Numbered from the stretch's first letter, positions 37,066 through 45,943 are shown. The stretch: 56,943 nucleotides of DNA from DASTBU01 sp035711845 (GCA_035711845.1 DASTBU010000028.1:1-56943), one strand, 5' to 3'. Translations and numbers: made by a program. Notes: generated from the sequence alone by a model not told the origin.

Positions 37066-38286
37066 ATGGAACGACGGACGAACTCACCATATCCGCGGCT
37101 CGACCGGCCGGTGCTGGCGATCGTCGGCCTGCTGCTGGTGCTCTCGACGGTGCTCTTCACGATGGCCGATCGCGAGCACGAGTGGCGCTACTACCAGCAC
37201 TCGTTCCGGGAGCTGGTGGCCGAGAAGTTTGGCGAGGAGAAAGCCGCGACGGTCCCGGGCGGCCTGCAGCAGATCTGGGTCCCGGGCCTCGGCCGGGCCG
37301 ATCGGTGCATCTCCTGCCACCAGGGCGTGCAATGGCCCGGGCTGGAGACGGCCGAAGAGCCCTACCGCACGCATCCGGTTGAGCCGCTCAAGACGCATCC
37401 GGTCGAGCGCTTCGGCTGCTCGTCGTGCCACGGCGGACAGGGCTGGGCGGTGGACTTCGAGCCCGCGCATGGCCCGGTGGAGCACTGGGAAGAACCGGTG
37501 CTCGGCGTCGCCATGGGCCAGTCCTACTCGATCGTGGACAACAAGCGCGCGCTGATGCAGATGAACTGCAACGTCTGCCACCGGTTCGACCGCGAGACGA
37601 AGGGCGCCGACTTCATCAACCGCGGCAAGCAGCTGGTAATCGAGAAAGGCTGCCGGGCGTGCCACGTGATCAACGGCCGCGGAGGCACGATCGGTCCCGA
37701 TCTCACCTACGTCGGCGACAAGGCCGCCGAGCAGTACGACTACGGGCGGCTGTCCGGGCACAAGACCGCGTTTGCCTGGCACGTGGCGCACCTGAAGGAG
37801 CCGCGCGCGCTGGTCCCCGATACGGTCATGCCGAACTTCAACCTGACGACCAAGGATGCGCAGGCGCTCGCGACGCTCGTGATGTCGTGGCGGCGGGCGC
37901 CGGTGCCGGCGGAGTTCGTCGCCGGCGTGCCTCGCACGGATCCCCGAACGGCCGAGGAGGCGGCGGAAGAAGAGCGGATGAAGAGCGGTCCGGGGGCGTG
38001 GTTCGTCCAGACGGGCTGCTTCGTGTGCCACTCCATCCAGGTCTTCGGCGTGAGGAGCCCGGCGCAGATTGGCCCGGATCTGTCGAACGCCGTGGAGGAC
38101 GTGCAATCGCGGTTCGGCCGGACGATCGACGACTTCCTGGCGGCGCCGACGGGCACGATGTCGGTCGTCCTGTCGCGGCAGATCATCCTGACACCCGAAC
38201 AGAAAGCGACGGCGGTCGCGAAGCTTCGCGAGGCCTTCGCGGAATATCAGAAACAGCGGGCAGCGGCGGTGGCGGAACGAGACTGA
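37066..38286 (+). CDS. Membrane-anchored pentahaem cytochrome c
   Basis: A 406-aa protein with one N-terminal anchor helix (VLAIVGLLLVLSTVLFTM). Five CxxCH haem motifs are visible: CISCH (Cys81), CSSCH (118), CNVCH (168), CRACH (196) and CFVCH (318). The C-terminal cytochrome is separated from the others by an acidic linker. It starts 1 bp after the cytochrome b stop. It most likely takes electrons from the Rieske/cytochrome b unit and delivers them to NosZ, replacing a separate soluble carrier. Confidence 0.94.
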   Translation: MERRTNSPYPRLDRPVLAIVGLLLVLSTVLFTMADREHEWRYYQHSFRELVAEKFGEEKAATVPGGLQQIWVPGLGRADRCISCHQGVQWPGLETAEEPYRTHPVEPLKTHPVERFGCSSCHGGQGWAVDFEPAHGPVEHWEEPVLGVAMGQSYSIVDNKRALMQMNCNVCHRFDRETKGADFINRGKQLVIEKGCRACHVINGRGGTIGPDLTYVGDKAAEQYDYGRLSGHKTAFAWHVAHLKEPRALVPDTVMPNFNLTTKDAQALATLVMSWRRAPVPAEFVAGVPRTDPRTAEEAAEEERMKSGPGAWFVQTGCFVCHSIQVFGVRSPAQIGPDLSNAVEDVQSRFGRTIDDFLAAPTGTMSVVLSRQIILTPEQKATAVAKLREAFAEYQKQRAAAVAERD

Positions 38287-38344
38287 CACGGCCCATGCCT
38301 CTCCCGTTTTGAAGGAACAGATGCACTCAGCAAGGGGTGATGAC

Positions 38345-40201
38345 ATGAGACGCAGTAGAAGGATGATGATGCTGGGGGGACTGGGGCTCACCATGGCGGT
38401 TGTGGTATCCGTGAGCAGGTGCTCGCCGAAGCCGCCCGACCGTGCTCGCCAGAGGGCCGGGGCATCGGACATCGCCCTGGCCGCCGAGAAGGTGTACGTA
38501 GCGCCTGGCGATCTGGACGAGTACTACATGTTCGCCTCCGGCGGGCACTCCGGAAACGTCTACGTCTACGGCCTCCCGTCCATGCGGCACCTCTCGACGA
38601 TTCCGGTCTACACGCCGTATCCCGCCACCGGGTACGGCTTCGACGACGAGTCGAAGGCGATGCTCGGGAATCTCACCTGGGGCGACGTCCATCACCCGTC
38701 GCTGTCGGAGACCGGCGGTGAGTACGACGGCCGCTGGCTGTTCGTCAACGAGATGAACGGCCGGATCGCCCGCGTCGATCTGCGCGACTTCAAAACGAAA
38801 CAGATCATCGGTCCCCTGCCGAACGTGTCCGGCAACCACGCCTCGTCGTTCGTGACGCCGAACACGGAGTACACGTTCATGGCGTCGCGCTTCTCGATTC
38901 CGATTCCGAAAGGGACGGTGGCGCCCATCGAGCAGTACCCGACGGCGTACAAGGGAGTGATTGCGGCGGTCAAGATCGATCCGAAAACCGGCGAGATGAC
39001 GCCTGGCTTCCAGATCATGATGCCGCCGTTCGACTACGACCTCGGCGACGCAGGCAAGAAAGTGTCCGACGGCTGGATGTTCTTCACCTCGTACAACACC
39101 GAACGCGCGACCGGGAAGCTCGAGGTGACCGCCTCACAGCGGGATCGCGACTACATCGTGGCGATCGACTGGCGGGCGGCGGAGAAGGCGGCGGCGGAGG
39201 GGAAGGGCACCATGATCGGCGGGGTGATGGTCATGGATCCGAAGCAGGTGCCCGGATTCGTCTACCTGTTGCCCTGCGGCAAGTCGCCCCACGGTGTGGA
39301 CGTGGCGCCGGACGGCAAGTGGATCGTCGGCTCCGGCAAGCTCCAGGGCGTGACGACGGTGTTCAACTTCGAGAAAATCCAGACCGCGATTCGGAATCGC
39401 GATTTCACGGGCGACGAAGACGGCATTCCCATCCTGAAGTACGAGTCCGTCAAGGACGCCGAGGTGGAAGTCGGCCTGGGTCCGCTGCACACGCAGTTCG
39501 GCACGGACGGCTTCGCGTACACGTCGCTCTTTGTCGACAGCGCGATCACGAAGTGGAAGCTGGGCACCTGGGAAGTCGTGGACAAGGTTCCGATGTCGTA
39601 CTCGATCGGCCACCTGGCCGCGGCCGAGGGAGACACCGTGAGCCCTGACGGCAACTACCTCGTGGGCCTGAACAAGCTCTCGCACGGCCGACATCTGAAC
39701 GTCGGGCCCTCCCAGCCGGAAAGCTCGCAGCTCGTGGACATCACCGAAGAGAAGATGAAGCTCCTCCTGGACGCGTTCACGGAGCCGGAGCCTCACTACG
39801 CGCAGATCGTCAAGGCAGACAAGATCAAGCCGATCGAGGTGTATCCGAAGGAGGAGAACAAGCATCCGCTCGCGATCTGGGACGTCAAGGATGCCGGCGT
39901 GACCAGAGCCGGCGGCAAGGCGACCGCCAAGGTGGTGCTCGTCCGGTCGACAATCACGCCGCAGGTCATCGAGCTGACGCGTGGCGAGACGGTCACGGTT
40001 GCGCTCACGAACATCGAACAGACCACCGACGAGCTCCATGGCTTCGGCCTCCTCGACTACAACATCAACATCGTCGTCGATCCGGGGGAGACCAAGACGG
40101 TGACGTTCAGGGCCGACAAGCCCGGTGTCTTTCCCTACTACTGCACGAACTTCTGCTCGGCGCTCCATCAGGAGATGCAGGGGTATCTCATAGTGAAGTA
40201 G
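38345..40201 (+). CDS. nosZ: Nitrous oxide reductase, clade II type
   Basis: A 618-aa enzyme that reduces N2O to N2 in the periplasm. The CuA motif is CTNFCSALHQEM (Cys600, Cys604, His608, Met611). Histidines for the CuZ cluster are seen in GDVHHPSLSETGG, SGNHASSF, KSPHGVDVAPDG, LHTQFG and GHLAAAEGDT. The opening DEYYMFASGGHSGNVYVYG is of clade II style. The signal (MRRSRRMMMLGGLGLTMAVV) has paired arginines but no typical twin-arginine FLK tail, so the export route is uncertain. An ATG at 38321 is an alternative start. Its stop codon lies in a heptamer array. Confidence 0.97.
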   Translation: MRRSRRMMMLGGLGLTMAVVVSVSRCSPKPPDRARQRAGASDIALAAEKVYVAPGDLDEYYMFASGGHSGNVYVYGLPSMRHLSTIPVYTPYPATGYGFDDESKAMLGNLTWGDVHHPSLSETGGEYDGRWLFVNEMNGRIARVDLRDFKTKQIIGPLPNVSGNHASSFVTPNTEYTFMASRFSIPIPKGTVAPIEQYPTAYKGVIAAVKIDPKTGEMTPGFQIMMPPFDYDLGDAGKKVSDGWMFFTSYNTERATGKLEVTASQRDRDYIVAIDWRAAEKAAAEGKGTMIGGVMVMDPKQVPGFVYLLPCGKSPHGVDVAPDGKWIVGSGKLQGVTTVFNFEKIQTAIRNRDFTGDEDGIPILKYESVKDAEVEVGLGPLHTQFGTDGFAYTSLFVDSAITKWKLGTWEVVDKVPMSYSIGHLAAAEGDTVSPDGNYLVGLNKLSHGRHLNVGPSQPESSQLVDITEEKMKLLLDAFTEPEPHYAQIVKADKIKPIEVYPKEENKHPLAIWDVKDAGVTRAGGKATAKVVLVRSTITPQVIELTRGETVTVALTNIEQTTDELHGFGLLDYNINIVVDPGETKTVTFRADKPGVFPYYCTNFCSALHQEMQGYLIVK

Positions 40202-40263
40202 GAAGGCTGAAGTAGGAAGGCTGGAGTAGGAAGGCTGAAGTAAGAAGGCTGAAGTAAGAAAGG
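40194..40263. repeat. Heptamer array at the nosZ stop, alternating TGAAGTA and GGAAGGC
   Basis: Ten perfect-phase heptamers form five units of 14 bp, TGAAGTA then GGAAGGC or AGAAGGC. The first unit lies inside nosZ and its bases supply the last codons and, with the next base, the TAG stop. The final heptamer AGAAAGG is placed as the ribosome binding site of the following gene. Confidence 0.92.
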
Positions 40264-40268
40264 CAACG

Positions 40269-40916
40269 ATGGCGACATTTCTGGAGCACTCGAACCGGTT
40301 CCTTTCGATACCGCTCGGCCTGGTGCCGCGGCTGCTGCTGGTGGTGTCCGCTGTCCTCCTCAGCCTGACGCTCGTGCTGCCCCTCTGGAATATGACGATG
40401 TTCGCGCCGCAGTACCCTGACGGGCTGCGGCTCGACATCTACGCGCAGCGGCTGGAGGGAGCGAACAGGGGCCAGGACCTGAAGGAGATCAACCTGCTCA
40501 ACCACTACATCGGGATGCGCGATCTGGCCGACGAGGAGTTCAACGAGTTCAAGTGGATGCCGTTCGCGATTGGCATCCTGGCGCTGCTCTGCCTGCGTTC
40601 GGCCGTGCACGGGACGATGGCGTCGCTCGTCGATACGGCGGTCATTTTCAGCTATTTCGCGCTGTTCTCGCTCTGGTCCTTCGGTAACAAGCTCTACATG
40701 TACGGGCACCAGCTGGCGCCGACGGCGCCCGTGAAGGTCGATCCGTTCATGCCGCCCATGTTCGGATACCAGAAGCTGGCGAACTTCGAGGTGTATTCGT
40801 ATCCCGCCCCGGGGTCGTACACGATGGCCGCCACGGCGCTCCTGCTCTTTGCGGCTGTGGCGCTGGCATGGTGGAGCGGACGCCGGAGCGTTGCCGTGTC
40901 CGCGGCGGGTGTCTGA
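40269..40916 (+). CDS. NosB-like integral membrane protein
   Basis: A 215-aa protein with four hydrophobic helices (about 17-40, 94-112, 117-140 and 183-205) and an extracytoplasmic loop between helices 1 and 2 (NMTMFAPQYPDGLRLDIYAQ). A gene for such a four-helix protein directly after nosZ is a known feature of clade II nos clusters, where it is called nosB. The assignment rests on position and topology, not on motif. The ribosome binding site is part of the heptamer array. Conserved histidines (LLNHYIGMRD, YMYGHQLAP) could bind metal. Its stop is 1 bp before nosD. Confidence 0.8.
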   Translation: MATFLEHSNRFLSIPLGLVPRLLLVVSAVLLSLTLVLPLWNMTMFAPQYPDGLRLDIYAQRLEGANRGQDLKEINLLNHYIGMRDLADEEFNEFKWMPFAIGILALLCLRSAVHGTMASLVDTAVIFSYFALFSLWSFGNKLYMYGHQLAPTAPVKVDPFMPPMFGYQKLANFEVYSYPAPGSYTMAATALLLFAAVALAWWSGRRSVAVSAAGV

Positions 40917-40917
40917 C

Positions 40918-42312
40918 GTGCTCCCATTGCTTGCTGCCCTGCTCGTGGCGCAGGTGGCGTCGCCCGACATGGCGCCCTCGGCATCGAGCACGCTCGAGCA
41001 GCGGCCTCCCGTGGAACAGCGCTCGCCGCTTCAGGCCAGGATCGATGCGGCGCCGGGCGGTGCGCTCGTCGAGATCGGGCCCGGCACCTACACAGGCGAT
41101 CTCTACATCGACAAGCCCATTCACCTCCGCGGCCGCGGTCGTCCTCTCCTCTCCGGATCGAGCACGGGCAGCGTCGTCCTGATCAGGGCCGACGATGTCG
41201 TGTTCGAGGGATTCGATGTGGATGGCCGGGGCGGTGGGGACCTGGGCCGCGACGCCTCCGGGATTCACGTGGCGGGGAAGCGGGCAGTCATTCGCGACTG
41301 CCGCATCGTGAACACGCTGTTCGGCGTTTACCTGCGGGAGGCCGACGGCGCCCGCGTCGAACGATGCCACATCCAGGGCATACGAGGGAAAGCTGCCGGC
41401 GAGAAGGGCTCGGGCATCCACGTGTGGAACACCACGGGGTTCGAGCTGTTCGACAACACCATCATCGACGTGCGGGACGGCGTCTACATCCAGTCATCGC
41501 CGAACGGCGTCATCAAACGCAACGTCGCGCGCGATCTGCGCTACGGCCTCCACTATATGTACTCGGACGACAACCTCTTCGAGGACAATGTCTTCGAGAA
41601 CGGCGCGGCCGGAAGCGCGTTGATGTACTCGCGGCGCCTGACGTTTCGGCGCAACCAGTTCCTGCACCACAAGGGGTCGGCCTCGGTGGGGCTGCTGCTG
41701 AAGACGTGCGATGACGTGCTCGCCGAGCACAACATCATGGCCGACAACGCGCGAGGCGTGTTTCTGGAAGGGACCATCAGGACCGTCATTCGCGAAAACG
41801 TCGTGGCGGGATCGGACGTGGCGGTGGTGCTGTACGACTCGGCCACCGACACGCGCGTCACCGGCAATTCCTTCGTCGGCAACCTGACGCCGCTCGCGCT
41901 GAGCGGCCGGCGAACGGATGCGGTGTTCGAAGGCAACTACTGGTCGGACCACCGCTCGCCCGATCTCGACGGGGACGGACGAACGGACCAGCCGTATCGC
42001 CTGACCGGCCTGTTCGATCACATGCGCGGGAACCTCACCGCCGCAGACCTGCTGTCGCGCAGCTTCGCTGCCACCGCCGTGGGCGCGGCGGAACGCGCGT
42101 TTCCGGTCCTCGACCAGGTGCCCGTCGTGGATCCGGCTCCGCTCGCCCGGCCGCCGAGGCTTCCGATTCCGGTTCAGCACCAGTCGGGGGACGGGACCTC
42201 TGCGCCGTTGATGGTTGCCCTGTGCGTTGCAGTTGCAGCAGCGGCCGCCGGGCGGTTGGCCACCGCTCGGCGCGCGCTCGCCAAGCCGCGGGGGGAAGGA
42301 AGCGCGGCGTGA
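40918..42312 (+). CDS. nosD: NosD copper-site maturation protein
   Basis: A 464-aa periplasmic protein starting at GTG, with signal peptide LPLLAALLVAQVAS. It is a right-handed parallel beta-helix of the CASH type: repeated turns such as GFDVDGRGGG, IRDCRIVNTLFGVYLREADG, FELFDNTIIDVRDGVYIQSS and LRYGLHYMYSDDNLFEDNVF. NosD works with the NosF-NosY transporter to assemble the CuZ centre of NosZ. A C-terminal membrane helix (PLMVALCVAVAAAAAGRL) may anchor it. It overlaps the nosF start. Confidence 0.95.
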   Translation: MLPLLAALLVAQVASPDMAPSASSTLEQRPPVEQRSPLQARIDAAPGGALVEIGPGTYTGDLYIDKPIHLRGRGRPLLSGSSTGSVVLIRADDVVFEGFDVDGRGGGDLGRDASGIHVAGKRAVIRDCRIVNTLFGVYLREADGARVERCHIQGIRGKAAGEKGSGIHVWNTTGFELFDNTIIDVRDGVYIQSSPNGVIKRNVARDLRYGLHYMYSDDNLFEDNVFENGAAGSALMYSRRLTFRRNQFLHHKGSASVGLLLKTCDDVLAEHNIMADNARGVFLEGTIRTVIRENVVAGSDVAVVLYDSATDTRVTGNSFVGNLTPLALSGRRTDAVFEGNYWSDHRSPDLDGDGRTDQPYRLTGLFDHMRGNLTAADLLSRSFAATAVGAAERAFPVLDQVPVVDPAPLARPPRLPIPVQHQSGDGTSAPLMVALCVAVAAAAAGRLATARRALAKPRGEGSAA

Positions 42313-43274
42313 TTATCTTTCGCGATGTCGTCAAGCGTTTCGGGACGCATGTGGCGCTCGACGGGCTTTCGCTGCCGATCGCCCGCGGCGACGCCGTGGC
42401 GCTGCTCGGGCCAAACGGGTCGGGAAAAACGACCACGCTGAAGATCGCCGCCGGCCTCATCAGGCCCGACGGTGGGGAAGTGGCGGTTGGCGAGCCGCCG
42501 CTGCCACCATCCGATCCGGGCGCTCGCCGGTCGCTCTCGTTCCTGCCGCAGCGCGTCTCCTTTCCCGAGGCCCTGACGGGATCGGAGGTTGTCGAGTTCT
42601 ACCGCCGGCTGCGCGGCGCGGCGCCCGAGCGCAGCGGCGAGGTCCTGCGATTCGCCTCGCTGAACGGCGCCGGCTCGCGCGCCGTCGGGTCGTATTCGGG
42701 AGGCATGGTCCAGCGACTCGGCCTCGCCGTGGCCATGCTGCCCGACACGGAGATCCTGCTGCTCGACGAGCCGACGGCCGCGCTCGACCCCGAGGGCCTC
42801 GCCGCGTTCTACGCGCTCGTCGAGCAGCGCCGGGCGCGTGGCCAGACAGTGCTGTTCACGTCGCACCAAGTGGGCGATGTCGAGCGTGCCGCCGACAGGA
42901 TCGTCGTGATCGCGCGAGGCCGCCTCGTCACCGAGATGACGCTCGCGGCGCTGCGGGACCACCTCGCAGCACGGGGTGTCGTGCGGGCGCGCGTCGATCG
43001 CGTGCCGCCCGGCTTGATCGAGGAGGTGCGCGCGTTGTCACCTGCGGCCGACTGGGTCAACGGCGAGCTCGTCGCGTTCGGGGGATCGGTTGTCAGGATG
43101 AGCGTGCTCGATGTTCTGCGCAGGAGAGGCGTGGAGATCCGGGCTCTCCTCGCGGAGGACGGGCGGCTGGAGGATCTGTACCGGGAGCTCGTGGCCGACT
43201 ACGGGGAGGATGTCCAACCCGGTGGCGTCCGCGCCACGGCGACATCTGCCCGGTCGGCCGAGGAGGGCTCATGA
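42309..43274 (+). CDS. nosF: NosF ABC transporter ATPase
   Basis: A 321-aa ATPase starting at a GTG that overlaps the nosD stop. Walker A is GPNGSGKTTT, the signature is YSGGMVQR, Walker B is ILLLDEPTAALD and the switch histidine is in FTSHQ. It powers NosY for NosZ copper-site maturation. The C-terminal third (MSVLDVLRRRGVEIRALLAE) resembles the regulatory tail of NosF and CcmA-like proteins. Its stop overlaps the nosL start (ATGA). Confidence 0.95.
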   Translation: MIIFRDVVKRFGTHVALDGLSLPIARGDAVALLGPNGSGKTTTLKIAAGLIRPDGGEVAVGEPPLPPSDPGARRSLSFLPQRVSFPEALTGSEVVEFYRRLRGAAPERSGEVLRFASLNGAGSRAVGSYSGGMVQRLGLAVAMLPDTEILLLDEPTAALDPEGLAAFYALVEQRRARGQTVLFTSHQVGDVERAADRIVVIARGRLVTEMTLAALRDHLAARGVVRARVDRVPPGLIEEVRALSPAADWVNGELVAFGGSVVRMSVLDVLRRRGVEIRALLAEDGRLEDLYRELVADYGEDVQPGGVRATATSARSAEEGS

Positions 43275-43735
43275 CTGCTGCCTGCGCCCGGATTCCGGCG
43301 GCAGCGTTGATGTGTGCGCTGAACCTCTGGGTCGCTGCATGCGTGGCCGAGGGCGTACCGCCGGCAACCCTTCAGGCCGCCGACAGCTGCGCATTCTGCC
43401 GGATGGTGGTCTCCGACCCGCGCTTTGCGGCGCAGATCGTCGCGCCGGGCGAGGAGCCGCGGTTCTTCGACGACATCGGGTGCCTCGCGAATCAGCTGCG
43501 CATTGGGCCCACGTCGGCGGTAGCGGTGGCCTATGTGGCCGATCACCGGACTCGCGCCTGGGTACGAGCGTCCCAGGCCGTCTACACGCGGGTCGACGCG
43601 CTCTCGACGCCGATGGGGTCCCACCTGCTGGCCCATGCCGATGCAGCCTCGCGGGATCAGGATCCCGATGCGCGCGGCGGCGCGACCGTCGCGGCGACGG
43701 AGATCGTCGGTGAAAGCGTGCAAAGGGGCAATTGA
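43271..43735 (+). CDS. nosL: NosL copper chaperone lipoprotein
   Basis: A 154-aa protein with a lipobox at Cys24 (WVAAC) and the NosL copper motif SCAFCRMVVSDPRFAAQIV (Cys40, Cys43, Met45). RFFDDIGCLANQL and VYTRVDALSTPMGSHLLAHA are also conserved. It delivers Cu(I) to NosZ or to NosD in the periplasm. It starts inside the nosF stop and ends 1 bp before the nosY start. Confidence 0.96.
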   Translation: MTAACARIPAAALMCALNLWVAACVAEGVPPATLQAADSCAFCRMVVSDPRFAAQIVAPGEEPRFFDDIGCLANQLRIGPTSAVAVAYVADHRTRAWVRASQAVYTRVDALSTPMGSHLLAHADAASRDQDPDARGGATVAATEIVGESVQRGN

Positions 43736-43736
43736 C

Positions 43737-44657
43737 GTGTCCACCCCCCAATCCCCGAATGAAATCCCCAGTCGTCAAACGCCAATCAAAAATCAATCTG
43801 CAATCCGCGATCGACGAATCGGCAATTCCACGCTCCTGCTGTTCGCGCGCCAGGAGATGCTGCTCGCGACGCGGTCCAGGTGGACCCAGCTCTTCGCGGT
43901 CGTGTTCGGCGGCCTGGCGATCGCCGTTGCGTCGTCGGGCTACATTTTCTCGGGCGGCAGCGGCATTCAGGACTTCTCGAGGACAGCCGCTTCGCTGATG
44001 CAGCTCGTGCTCCTGCTCGTGCCGCTCACATCGCTCGTGATGGGCGTGTTGGCGCTCACGCCGGAACGCGGCGGCGCGGAAATGCTGTTTGCGCAGCCCA
44101 TCGCACGGCGGACGGTCCTCTTCGGCACGCTGCTGGGGCTGTTCGAGGCGCTGATTACCGCGCAGGCGATCGGCTTCGGCGCGGCCGGGCTCCTGATCTT
44201 CGCGCGCACGGGCGACGGTGATTTCGGCGGCTTCGCCGCGGTGGTCCTCGGTTCCGTCGCCCTGACCGCCGTGTCGCTGGCGATCGCGGCAGCCCTGGCC
44301 GCAGGTCAGTTCGGACGGCGGCGGGTCCGCGCGCTGGCAGCCGCGCTCATCACCTGGTTCTCCCTCGCCCTGCTCTTCGACGTCGTCGTGCTCGGCGCGG
44401 CGTCGCTGCTGCGCTCCGGACACGCGTCGCGCCTGCTCATCATCTCGATCCTGGTCAATCCGGTCGATGCGGTACGGACCGGAACGCTGCTCGCGGTCGA
44501 AGGCACGGCCGCGTTCGGCCCCGCATCGCTGGCGCTCTTGCGTTTCACGGGCGGCATGGCCGGCGCCGCGGCGCTCATCGGTCTGTCGATCGCGGTGTGG
44601 GTGGCCGCGCCGCTGACCTGGGCGGTGCGGCGGCTGTCGGCCGTGGACATCGCATAG
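43737..44657 (+). CDS. nosY: NosY ABC transporter permease
   Basis: A 306-aa permease with about six helices. The conserved NosY entry (LLLFARQEMLLATRSRWTQL, then VVFGGLAIAVASSGYIF) begins about 33 residues after the GTG start. MGVLALTPERGGAEMLFAQP and the C-terminal GMAGAAALIGLSIAVWVAAP helices follow. The first 30 residues (STPQSPNEIPSRQTPIKNQS...) are low-complexity and encoded by repeat-derived DNA. No in-frame start with a good ribosome binding site exists after them, so they are probably translated. Confidence 0.92.
   Translation: MSTPQSPNEIPSRQTPIKNQSAIRDRRIGNSTLLLFARQEMLLATRSRWTQLFAVVFGGLAIAVASSGYIFSGGSGIQDFSRTAASLMQLVLLLVPLTSLVMGVLALTPERGGAEMLFAQPIARRTVLFGTLLGLFEALITAQAIGFGAAGLLIFARTGDGDFGGFAAVVLGSVALTAVSLAIAAALAAGQFGRRRVRALAAALITWFSLALLFDVVVLGAASLLRSGHASRLLIISILVNPVDAVRTGTLLAVEGTAAFGPASLALLRFTGGMAGAAALIGLSIAVWVAAPLTWAVRRLSAVDIA
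43741..43832. repeat. Degenerate heptamer-like repeat at the nosY 5' end
   Basis: Words such as CCAATCA, AAAATCA, ATCCGCG, ATCGACG and AATCGGC recur at seven-base steps over about 90 bp. The block lies between the nosL stop and conserved nosY. Its base composition (many A, few G) differs from the flanking genes. Periodicity is imperfect at the left end. Confidence 0.6.
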
Positions 44658-44725
44658 CGCCAGAGTCACATTTCGACGTCGACGACGCGCGCGGCCGCCC
44701 AGTCGACACTGGATCCCCTGACCCA

Positions 44726-45658
44726 TCATCGTCGCGCGGCCCTGACGTCATCGAAATCCGGCATGTACGTCTTCAGACCCTGGGCGGCCGTGTTCTTCGA
44801 GTAACCGGCCACCAGCTGAGCCTTGTAGCGGGCGGGGAAGAAATCGAACGGGTCGCGCGGATCGGTGTCGATGAGCTGAAGATCCGCATCGCGCATGGTC
44901 AGCTTGCCGAATGTGATCGTCCCGCCGCCAAAGTAGACGTAGTTGCGCGCGCCTGGGGATGGGAGAGCGAGACGCGACGGCTGCCCGTTGCTCGGATCGT
45001 TGAACGTCTGCACCAGCCGGTTTCCTCGAATCGCCACGTGCGTCAGCCGGCCCCGGATCTCGGGCGGCGGCAGGACCTGACCCGGAGCGATGACGATTTC
45101 GTTGTCCTGCACATCGACGCCCCGCCGCTCCTTGATGTCCATGACATCGTCGAGCTTCAGTCCGAACAGACCGAGCAATCCCTTGGCCGGTATGCCGATA
45201 GCCTTCAGCGACTCGACATGCAGGCGCAACTGGCCGTCCTTCGTCGCCGAGAGGCTGGCAGTCGTGGAAAAGGGAATGTCGACGCCCTTGCGCAGCTTGC
45301 CTTTCAACTTCAATCGCGCGCCGTCAGGTTCAACCGTCACATCCTTGAGAGGCGAATCCTTGCCGGCAAACACATGGCGGTTCATCAGGTTCTGCAGGCT
45401 CGCCATGTCCATGGCGATCTGCGCCGACTGCAGGTGCAGCACGTAGGATTTCTGGTCGTCGAACACCGGAGCCGATCCTCTGGACCGACTGACCATGACC
45501 CCGCGAAGCCGGGCGACCTCGAGGACGATTCCGTCGTCCACGCGCAGGCGAACGTTCTTCATGTCGAGCTGAACGCCCGAGGGCGGAGACATCGGTGTGG
45601 CTCGGCCTGAAAGGACGAGCACACATGCCAGGGCGACAAGGGCTGCCCGCGGCATCAT
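44726..45658 (-). CDS. Secreted hypothetical protein, 310 aa
   Basis: I do not recognise a named family. A signal peptide (about 20 residues) precedes a beta-rich sequence with repeated amphipathic strands: VQLDMKNVRLRVDDGIVLEV, GARLKLKGKLRKGVDIPFST, KDGQLRLHVESLKAIGI and IRGRLTHVAIRGNRLVQTF. The pattern suggests a lipid-binding or DUF2993-like fold, but this is a guess. The C-terminus contains TMRDADLQLIDTDPRDPFDF. It converges with nosY, the stops being 68 bp apart. Two adjacent ATGs (45658 and 45655) are equal start candidates. Confidence 0.75.
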   Translation of the reverse strand: MMPRAALVALACVLVLSGRATPMSPPSGVQLDMKNVRLRVDDGIVLEVARLRGVMVSRSRGSAPVFDDQKSYVLHLQSAQIAMDMASLQNLMNRHVFAGKDSPLKDVTVEPDGARLKLKGKLRKGVDIPFSTTASLSATKDGQLRLHVESLKAIGIPAKGLLGLFGLKLDDVMDIKERRGVDVQDNEIVIAPGQVLPPPEIRGRLTHVAIRGNRLVQTFNDPSNGQPSRLALPSPGARNYVYFGGGTITFGKLTMRDADLQLIDTDPRDPFDFFPARYKAQLVAGYSKNTAAQGLKTYMPDFDDVRAARR

Positions 45659-45943
45659 GCCCGGGACACCGCAACGATCGTGCCTGCGGCGCGTGTGCTC
45701 GAAGAATGCCTAATCCAGGCTGAACTGATTTTCGGCCTTCGTAAATCGCCATGCAACGGATACGCTACGCTTCAGCCGGGCGCCCTCAATCGCAACCCCG
45801 CTGCTGCCCGAGCATCAGCCATATCCCCCGAGGTTCGGCCCCCACAAATCTGCCGGGCCGGCAGAGTCACAGATCGAGCTGATGCGTCGCGTACCCGAGG
45901 ACCGAAAGAAAGCGGCGAGCGGCGCCGCTGGCCTCGTGATCCG

